Shown piece by piece: positions 56,031 to 64,000 of a stretch of 64,000 nt of DNA (position 1 is the first letter of the stretch; every line of letters starts with the position of its first letter). Source of the DNA: Bryum argenteum. Its lineage: Eukaryota > Streptophyta > Bryopsida > Bryales > Bryaceae. The DNA lies in contig CM073327.1 of assembly GCA_037043015.1 (NCBI GenBank), forward strand, positions 15,606,727-15,670,726. Reading direction: 5' to 3'. A model generated the notes under the pieces. It searched no databases and had not been told where the DNA came from. It saw only the letters and a list, made by a program, of their open reading frames with translations. Made by a program: the position numbers and the translations under genes.

Positions 56031-59000
56031 ATGGCAAATAGAAGTCTTCAAGATATGAGCGCAGAGGGTAGAATTGTAAAGAAAGCACGTATTGAGAACA
56101 CAAGCAACGGTAAGCATTCTTTTGCCTTGAGTGGCTTACTAATACTACATTTTTAGCTATTCTAAGTTACACCTAAGTAGTTTTGTGCATGTGGGCGTTA
56201 TTATTGTAATAGTTAGTATTGTGAGTCATACCTCGTGATCAATCACTACACTAATATTTTCTTGGTGTGTAGATATTCTTGCAACCTTCGATGTTTTCAT
56301 AAGCCATAGAGGTCCGGATACAAAGACAGGCTTTGTGAGCCACCTTTCCAAAGCTCTTAAAGGAAGGGGACTACAAACATTCTTTGATTGCAGATCTATC
56401 GATAAGGGTGAAGATGGATGGGGAAGTATAGAGAATGCCATCAAGAACAGTCAAATTGCTGTGGTTGTATTTTCAGAGAGATTCACAGAATCAGAGTGGT
56501 GTTTGAGGGAGTTGGATGCAATAATGGAGAGAGGATGTATGGAGGTGCAAACTATTTTCTATAATGTGCAACCATGTGAAGTAAGGCATCTAGGAAGTGG
56601 TACATTGAAAGATGGATTTGAGAAATTGAGACAACGACATGAAGGAGCAATTATGAATCGATGGAAAGGAAGACTGGAGAAAGCATCAAATATTACGGGT
56701 TGGATTCGTGACCCAACAAGGTAATGCAACATGAGAATGATTCATATTGGTGTGAGTTGTTTGACAGTTAAATTTGTTAAAGGTGATTATTAACAAAGTT
56801 GTATTATTTTGTTTGTAGGTTGGAATCTGAATTTTTAGAAGAAATTGTTGAACGCATATTTGCATTGGCAAACAAGCCAGTCCCGCTACATGTTGGTGAC
56901 CATGTTGTAGGTGTGAAGGAAGTGGCTGAGAAAATTATCAATTCACTCTACAACAAAAGTCAAGTGCGGATGATGGGATTGTGGGGACCGGGAGGGATTG
57001 GAAAGTCAACTCTGGCACGAGAGCTCTATAATCAAATGAGCACAAAGTTCGGACGAACATGTTACATTGAGGATGTAACAGAAATGATGGAAGGGGGTAG
57101 AATGAAGAAAGTTCAACAGCAAATGATGAAAGACCTATTGAAGAGCAATGAAGAAGATATTGGCAGCCAATCTAAAGGAATGGCAATTTTGAAGGAAAGG
57201 TTATGCAAAATCCAATTTCTATTGGTCTTGGACAATGTTCAAGATAATCATGTGATGGAGGATTTATTATCAAGGGAAATGTTTGATTCTCACAGCATGT
57301 GTATTATCACATCCCGTGACAGAAAATCATTTGAGACAACTTTATCATCCGATGAAGAAGAGGTTTATATTCACGACGTGAAGGGCTTGAGCATCATAGA
57401 CTCTGCGAAAGTGTTCAAGTCCTTTGCATTTGGAGGCAGTGCAATTATGAAGCCAAAATTGGTGTCAAGTATCATTGAGAAGTGTGGGGGCATTCCATTG
57501 GTGTTGAAAGTTATTGGAGCTCATTTAGGAAAAAGTCGTGATGAGAACGAGTGGAAAGCGGTATGGGCAAAGTTAACTGAGGGTTCAATGATGGGAGCAA
57601 GGAAGATCTCGGATTGTTTGAAAATTAGCTACGATGCTCTAGACGAATTTGAGAAAGAGATGTTCTTGGATATTGCATGCACGTTGATTGGAGAGTGTAA
57701 AGATTTGGCCATGACAGTTTGGAATTCTCCAAAGTCTGTACTGTGGTCACGTGATTATGAACTTGGAAGGCTTATTGAGAAGGCATTAATCATTGTGGAT
57801 GACAAAGGTTGCTTGAGAATGCATGACCACTTGAGGGACATGGGTCGAGCAATTGAGAAGACGAATGTGCCAAGAAAACGCTTGTGGACAGGAGGTTATT
57901 TACACTGTAACAATAAGGTGTGTTATTAACGTTGAACTACTTTCAAATATTTAGTTTGTTAAATGTATGTCATGATAGGAAGTCAAGTGTTTCACTATGC
58001 AATAGCAATGATTGATTGCCTTACGAATATTTTAAATATATATAGAATATTGTTGAATACATGTGTATACTTTATATATGTGAGAGATTATGTAGTTGTA
58101 TATATTTTCCTCACTTGTATTGCACTGGTGACATGGATCTATAGGAATTGCCAAGTACTCTCCAAATTTTGAATAGCTCATCAAGCTTTGAAGATTGTGT
58201 GAAAAATCTTGATGTATATCACATGAAGGACTTGCGTATCTTGTTGTTCAATGGAGATTTAAGGATATTGTCCACTCTTCCAAGAAGTATAATTTGGTTT
58301 CGGTGTTCAACATTTGATGGTGATGGATGGAATGATATTTCATCATACTCAGATGATGATTTTTCATCAGACTCAGATGAAGATTTGATCAACATGAATA
58401 CATTAGGAAGTAGTGATTTCCCAAACACGTTTGGAGAGTTGAGCAACTTGGAGATACTGGATTTGAGTAGATGTTCAGAACTTGTTCAACTACCAAATTC
58501 AATTGGAGGCTTGAAGAAGTTGCGTGATTTGAATCTTTGGAATTCTGAAATTAGTGGCTTGCCAAACACATTTGGAGAGTTGAGGAACTTGGAGATACTG
58601 AACTTGAGCGAGTGTTCAAACCTTGCTCTACTACCAGATTCATTTGGAGGCTTGAAGAAGTTGCGTGATTTGAATCTTTGGAATTCTGGAATTAGTGGCT
58701 TGCCAAACACATTTGGAGAGTTGATCAACTTGGAGATACTGAACTTAAACGAGTGTTCAAACCTTGCTCTACTACCAGATTCATTTGGAGGCTTGAAGAA
58801 GTTGCGTGATTTGAATCTTTGGAATTCTAGAATTAGTGGCTTGCCAAACACATTTGGAGAGTTGAGCAACTTGGAGAAACTGGAATTGAGTAAATGTTCA
58901 AACCTTGCTCTACTACCAGATTCATTTGGAGGCCTCAAGAAGTTGCACCATTTGAATCTACGCGATTCAGGGATTATTGGCTTGCCAAACACATTTGGAG

Positions 59001-60232
59001 AGTTGATCAACTTGGAGATATTGGATTTGAGCGGATGTTCAAACCTTGCTCTACTACCAGATTTATTTGGAGGCCTCAAGAAGTTGCATAATTTGAATCT
59101 TTGCAATTCTGAATTTAGTCGCTTGCCAATCACATTTGGAGAGTTGAGCAACTTGGAGATATTGGATTTGAGCGGATGTTTCAACCTTGCTCTACTACCA
59201 GATTCATTTGGAGGCTTGAAGAAGTTGCGTGATTTGAATCTTTGGAATTCTGGAATTAGTGGCTTGCCAAACACATTTGGAGAGTTGATCAACTTGGAGA
59301 TACTGAACTTGAGCGAGTGTTCAAATCTTGTTCTACTACCAAATTCAATTGGAGGCTTGAAGAAGTTGCGTGATTTGAATCTTAAGTATTCTGGAATTAG
59401 TGGTTTGCCTAACACATTTGGAGAGTTGAGCAACTTGGAGAAACTGGAATTGAGTATATGTTTAAACCTTGCTCTACTACCAGATCCATTTGGAGGCTTG
59501 AAGAAGTTGCGTGATTTGAATCTTGAGTATTCTGGAATTAGTGGCTTGCCAAACACATTTGGAGAGTTGATCAACTTGGAGATACTGAACTTGATCGAGT
59601 GTTCAAACCTTGCTCTACTACCAGATTCATTTGGAGGCTTGAAGAAGTTGCGTGATTTGAGTCTTTGGAATTCTGGAATTAGTGGCTTGCCAAACACATT
59701 TGGAGAGTTGATCAACTTGGAGATACTGAACTTGAGCGAGTGTTCAAACCTTGTTCTACTACCAGATTCATTTGGAGGCTTGAAGAAGTTGCGTGATTTG
59801 AGTCTTTGGAATTCTGGAATTAGTGGCTTGCCAAATACATTTGGAGAGTTGAGCAACTTGGAGAAACTGGAATTGAGTGGATGTTCAAACCTTGCTCTAC
59901 TACCAAATTCATTTGGAGGCTTGAAGAAGTTGCGTGATTTGAATCTTGAGTATTCTGGAATTAGTGGCTTGCCAAACACATTTGGAGAGTTGATCAACTT
60001 GGAGATACTGAACTTGAGCAAGTGTTCAAACCTTGTTCTACTACCAGATTCATTTGGAGGCTTGAAGAAGTTGCGTGATTTGAGTCTTTGGAATTCTGGA
60101 ATTAGTGGCTTGCCAAATACATTTGGAGAGTTGAGCAACTTGGAGGAACTGGAATTGAGTGGATGTTCAAACCTTGCTCTACTACCAAATTCATTTGGAG
60201 GCTTGAAGAAGTTGCGTGATTTGAATCTTTAG
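56031..60232 (+). CDS. TIR-NB-ARC-LRR (TNL) immune-receptor-type protein, truncated by a stop in the LRR
   Basis: Exons 56031-56109, 56273-56720, 56819-57917, 58145-60232; GT-AG introns, frame kept, 1237 aa. TIR residues about 30-165 start FDVFISHRGPD; the conserved NADase-type glutamate block is VFSERFTESEWCLREL. NB-ARC (about 195-515) shows the P-loop GPGGIGKST, kinase-2 LLVLDNV, IITSRD, CGGIPLVLKVIG, FLDIAC and MHDH motifs, so ATP binding looks intact. After a linker with an Asp/Ser stretch, the LRR consists of near-identical 47-residue units. Thirteen units precede the TAG at 60230-60232; the same frame continues with two more units to a TAA at 60596-60598. TNLs sense pathogen effectors and trigger cell death through TIR NADase activity; that function here is inferred from family. 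Confidence 0.9.
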
Positions 60233-60560
60233 AATTTTGGAATTAGTGGCTTGCCAAACACATTTGGAGAGTTGATCAACTTGGAGATACTGAACTTGAA
60301 GGAGTGTTCAAACCTTGCTCTACTACCAGATTCATTTGGAGGCCTCAAGAGATTGCGTGATTTAAATCTTTGGAATTCTAGAATTAGTGGCTTGCCAAAC
60401 ACATTTGGAGAGTTGAGCAACGTGGAAATATTGGGTTTGGGTGGATGTTCAAACCTTGCTCTACTACCTGTTTCATTAGGAGAGCTGAAAAAGATTCGGA
60501 TTTTAAAGCTTTGGAAATCAGGAATTAGTAGTTTGCCAATTGCATTTGAACAGTTGATCG
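58432..60560 (+). repeat. 141-bp tandem repeat encoding the LRR
   Basis: About 15 units of 141 bp (47 codons), each encoding two LRRs of 24 and 23 residues: NTFGEL(I/S)NLEILNLSEC then DSFGGLKKLRDLNLWNSGIS. Many units differ by only a few bases, with two alternating subtypes (INLEILNL and SNLEKLEL). Because 141 is divisible by three, the antisense frame is also open for 550 codons, which is an artefact. Confidence 0.9.
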
Positions 60561-60598
60561 CCCAACTTGGAGGACTCGAGCAAGTATTTGAACCTTAA
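60233..60598 (+). pseudogene. In-frame continuation of the TNL LRR beyond the stop
   Basis: Same reading frame as exon 4, starting NFGISGLPNTFGEL and ending with a non-repeat tail to TAA at 60596-60598. The final units are more diverged (LPVSLGELKKIRILKLWKSG), as expected of the natural C-terminal end of an LRR. It would be translated only if the TAG at 60230 were absent or read through. Confidence 0.75.
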
Positions 60599-60676
60599 AA
60601 GTGCATCGAGATTCTCTTGAGAGTCTAAAGAAGATGCAAACATTGTTAGAAATAAATTGGAAGAATATATGCTTAT

Positions 60677-60990
60677 CCCGTAATCGGGCGTAATCGGGCT
60701 GATGTCGAGAAACGTCACTTTGGATGATTGTAGCAACTTTGAAGAGGCATAAATCCTTCATCCATAGTTTGTTTTGGATAAATTCACATCGATTGTTACC
60801 AAAATCAAGTCTAGTTTGTGTCGTAGATATTGCATATCCATACAATGAAGTAGGAATAAATGGCATGCATTTTAGTCAAAGCAGCTATTGTTTTTGAGTT
60901 TTCAAACTTGGGGCATGTTTTGCCATCGGGAGGCAATGATGAGGAATCCAAAAAATATTTTCATGAATATTTTTTGCATGATCATGATTT
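60677..60990. repeat. Relative of piggyBac-like copy 3, left part
   Basis: Starts CCCGTAATCGGGC after TTAT (a possible mutated TTAA). It follows copy 3 through GAAACTTTGGAG/GCAACTTTGAAGAGGCATAA, CCATACAATGAAGTA and ATGGCATGCATTTTAGTCAA. No right end was found. Lies about 80 bp beyond the TNL stop. Confidence 0.55.
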
Positions 60991-62025
60991 TAGGATGAAG
61001 AGTAACATCTTTCTAGTAGGAAGATTTGTGATCCAAATACTTTTGGTAATTGTTTTGCAAGGATGTTCTTATTTTGAAAAAAAGAGTGAATGAATGGATC
61101 ATTATTGATGAGTTATATCTCCTTCATCCATCGTTGGATTTTGACTTTATTTTTTCTACAAATGAATTTCGTTCCTTTTATCAAACTGTACTTTGTCACT
61201 AAAACTTTTTCATTTCAAAAGAGATCAGTTGACCTTCTACTTTCTCAGTGTGATGGTGTCAATATTGGTTATGTATCCAATTATCAAATAATGACCATTA
61301 TACTTATTGTCCATAACACATGCTGTTTGTAATGGTCTCAATATTGGTCCATAATACATGTTGTTTGTGATGGTCTCAATATTGGATTGGTTGTGTATCT
61401 AATTATGAACTTATGTTGATTATCCCTGTTCTCCATCATACATGTTTATCACAGCTGTTGTCCAACATACATGCTGTCTATGGCCACCATAGACCTATTC
61501 AATTAAATCTACTGTACATATTCAATTGTTTCATCTTTTATAATTATAGTAATTCTATATCGTCTAAGCTTCTTTACAATGACTGTGGGTGAGTTTTGTT
61601 GAAATATGCTATTCAACATCTGAAGATTTATCTCAATCCGTTTCAAAACATGTCTCCATTGCCTAAGCCAAAGCAGAAAGGATATAATCAAGTTTAAACA
61701 CACTTGGATTGATATTGTTATATAAAATTAAGAAGTGTACCATGATATGATTTTTACTAAAAACACTTGAATGGAGTATTATGAAATTACTTTACTAAGA
61801 ATAAATTGTTGACAAATTGAAAAACATTTTCTAACATGACAACTAGGCTTGAATTGGAAGTTAATAGAATACAAAAAGTTTATTATCCACATCAGGTCAT
61901 CAATGAACTTTGAGGTTGGAATGACTTCGATTATTTGTCAAAAGAATCTTTTATATTGAATTCTATTTTTAATATCTTACTTCACTCCATTTTGTAGGTT
62001 TTTCATAATAGAGCGTGGCCCCTGA
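60991..62025. other. AT-rich intergenic
   Basis: A short imperfect duplication (ATGGTCTCAATATTGG) occurs twice at about 61330-61385. No gene recognised. Confidence 0.45.
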
Positions 62026-63524
62026 ATTTCACGATCTCTTCAACAAGTGACACCTATCGCTACACGGAAGACGATAATTGCATGGATGCTTGAAGATTCC
62101 GCTTTACATGGTGTTCTAGGCTTGTCTGCTAGGACTATTCAAGCTTTTTCAACGCATTTCCGTGGCAAAAGAGTAGCAAATCTTATACGAGCAAATCGTT
62201 GGTGGGCCTCCCGTGACCGCTATTTTCCTGAAAATGACAATGTTATGGCTCCACCAATGACATGCCCCCGCAGCAAATTAGTCAGGCGCTCTCGAATGTT
62301 GGTGAAAGGAATCCCTAGACGACGCCCACAGCGATCGGAATAGATACAATGGTTGTATCAACGATTGTTGGAGTTATTTGACATGTATCGCAAATATGGG
62401 GTAAAGTTTTCTTCCATACTCTTAGGAGAGTTGGCAATGTGAATTCTCCTATTCCCTGATTCTATCTACCATGCCGAATTTAAAGACCCCAAAGATGATA
62501 AACTTTTAATTGAAACGATTATTAACTCATGGATCCAACAATTTATGGATGTCCATAATATAATCCTTTTATCACAACGGGGCTGATTATTGTTTAGCAA
62601 TACTAAAGAGATTCAAATTCACAAGATGGTTGTATATCATCTAGGGTTGATCCATAGAGGTTTCCAAACTGGAGAGTTTGATAAGAACTTAATGGAAAAC
62701 GTTGATAAGACACACTTTGTCATCAATATAGACAATGGTAAATTATTGGGATTTAGGAGCGATTCTACAGTTAAATATGCTGATGTTGTGGCTGGCGGGG
62801 AGTCCATGACTTTGGTTGTGCAAATCTGTGGGGGGCGGCGCTCAATGATTGAAGCGCCTATGTTCATTTTTACAAACTCTAATCGCACTTATCCGATTAG
62901 AGGTGTCAATGATAATATTCCTAATATTTGTTATCGAACAAGTTCCAAAGGTTGGATAGACACCACCTTATTTCTGGAATACTTTCGGGAACCTCGTGTT
63001 TATCAGCTAGAACTACATCAACGTACTAATTTGGTGTGGTTAGATAATTGTTCTGGCCATAATGGCACCCTTAGGCTAGAAGCCACTTTGAGAGAAAAAA
63101 ATACAATCCTCAAATTTTTGCCCCCATATTGCATAGATTTGTGTCAACCTGCTGACACATTTGTCATTTCCAAGATAAAGGATGCATGGACTAGGAGATA
63201 GGAAGCCAAAAAAGCAAAAATGATTAGACTTGATGCTTGCCAAATTGTCCCTAGAGCAGATGGAACGTGGTCTAGGAAGTTGAAAAACCCTGGAAAGAAT
63301 TTCTTTCTTTAATTGGCAGCAAATGCCATAGAAGATGTTGATAGGGAAGTGGATATTGATAATATCTCCTTTGCCACAAAGTTCATGATTAGGTGTGATT
63401 TGGCTTGGGAATTGATGGAACTTGGAATGCTCAACAAGTGTTTCCTCACTCACAGGAAATTGTTGCAAAATATGAGCAACACTTCCGTGGTTTGGAAGTA
63501 CCACCACTTCTCATGGCATCTTGA
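62026..63524 (+). pseudogene. Decayed pogo/JRK-type DDE transposase
   Basis: One plus-strand frame from about 62026 to 63430 encodes a transposase-like protein with five stops: 62341-62343, 62440-62442, 62584-62586, 63199-63201 and 63310-63312. Recognisable blocks are TPIATRKTIIAWMLEDSALH, RANRWWASRDRYFPEND, the first catalytic region NVDKTHFVINIDNGK, the second region VWLDNCSGHNGT, and LPPYCIDLCQPADTFVISKI. A frameshift near 63430 leads to the C-terminus SQEIVAKYEQHFRGLEVPP ending TGA at 63522-63524. The family is distinct from the CENP-B-type transposase at 11517-13793. No terminal repeats were identified. Confidence 0.75.
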
Positions 63525-64000
63525 TTTCACTATGTTTGTTTTTCCTATTCAATAAAGATTTCTTGCAACTCATTTCTAATTTTGTTCTTCTTGTGAATTT
63601 TCCATTATATTGGGGTACTTGTCATTTTTTTCAATTTTATTCTCATTGCAAAATTCTTCACAATTCTAATAATTATGTAATTTTTCTACAATCCTACTTG
63701 TGCACATGTATATCTCAAAATCTAACACTAAATGTCAACTTCTTCATTGTTCGATTCCTTAATTTTTACTATTGTTTACAATTGGTGTTGGAATTAACAA
63801 TTAGAGTTGCTACAATTCTACCCTTGTTGACAATTAATGTTGTTGTTCGTATTTAGTGTTGCCAACACTAAAAAAAAAAATTAGTGTACCAATAGTAGAA
63901 ATTACATTTTATATTTATTTTCAAAGTTTTACTCTTTTTAATTAATTATAAAACATTTAACCTATTTTAGGAAATTTAAGCATATAGATCTAATTTAGGG
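63525..64000. other. AT-rich end of window
   Basis: Very AT-rich, nothing recognised. Probably flank or remnant of the decayed transposon. Confidence 0.4.

Noticed and set aside
58486-60138. 550-codon ORF on the minus strand across the LRR
   Set aside because: It is antisense to the 141-bp repeat. A unit length divisible by three keeps any stop-free frame open, and the product (NSPNVFGKPLIPEF repeats) has no family resemblance.
1-64000. tRNA, rRNA genes and CRISPR arrays
   Set aside because: I looked for tRNA B-box-like motifs and regular spacer arrays and saw none. The tandem repeats present are minisatellites, LRR DNA or transposon parts.

Overview
This is a land-plant nuclear sequence. 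The genes are intron-rich, with GT-AG introns, plastid transit peptides and plant-specific families. The TIR-NB-ARC-LRR gene has a bryophyte-looking TIR start (FDVFISHRGPD), the F-box protein resembles those of mosses, and the large retrotransposon is a chromodomain-bearing Ty3 element of the sort known from mosses. I infer a bryophyte, most likely a moss, but this is not proven from the window.

Genes (exons joined by hand from splice signals and frame): an intronless F-box gene (627-1763, +); a 4-exon gene for a 159-aa plastid membrane protein (3296-4345, -); a 5-exon plastid rhodanese/TrhO-type protein of 455 aa (15621-18459, -); an 18-exon ZIFL-type MFS transporter of 609 aa (32607-37589, +); a 3-exon 90-aa small membrane protein (39247-40166, -); a 4-exon nepenthesin-type aspartic protease of 476 aa (42035-44509, +); and a 4-exon TNL resistance-type gene (56031-60232, +) whose LRR is an almost uniform array of 47-residue units and is cut by an in-frame stop. 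They look like unrelated neighbours and form no pathway.

Most of the rest is mobile DNA, unusually well resolved by termini and target-site duplications. From 4804 to 14848 a pogo-like transposon with 25-bp TIRs and a TA duplication is split by a degenerate Ty3 chromodomain retrotransposon (5000-11144, CATAG duplication). The LTRs of that retrotransposon carry an array of heat-shock-element sequence directly upstream of a TATA box. Between 18.7 and 45.3 kb there are six short elements with CCC... ends and TTAA duplications (piggyBac-like). One lies inside a 418-bp MITE whose uninterrupted sister copy is also present. Further TA- and TWA-duplicating MITEs, a near-perfect 300-nt hairpin (28.4-29.4 kb), a decayed Tc1/mariner (45.9-47.3 kb) and a decayed pogo-type transposase (62.0-63.5 kb) complete the set.

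From 48.25 to 53.86 kb lies a diverged higher-order tandem array with no convincing coding potential; it is the least explained part of the window. AT-rich stretches between these blocks show nothing recognisable.
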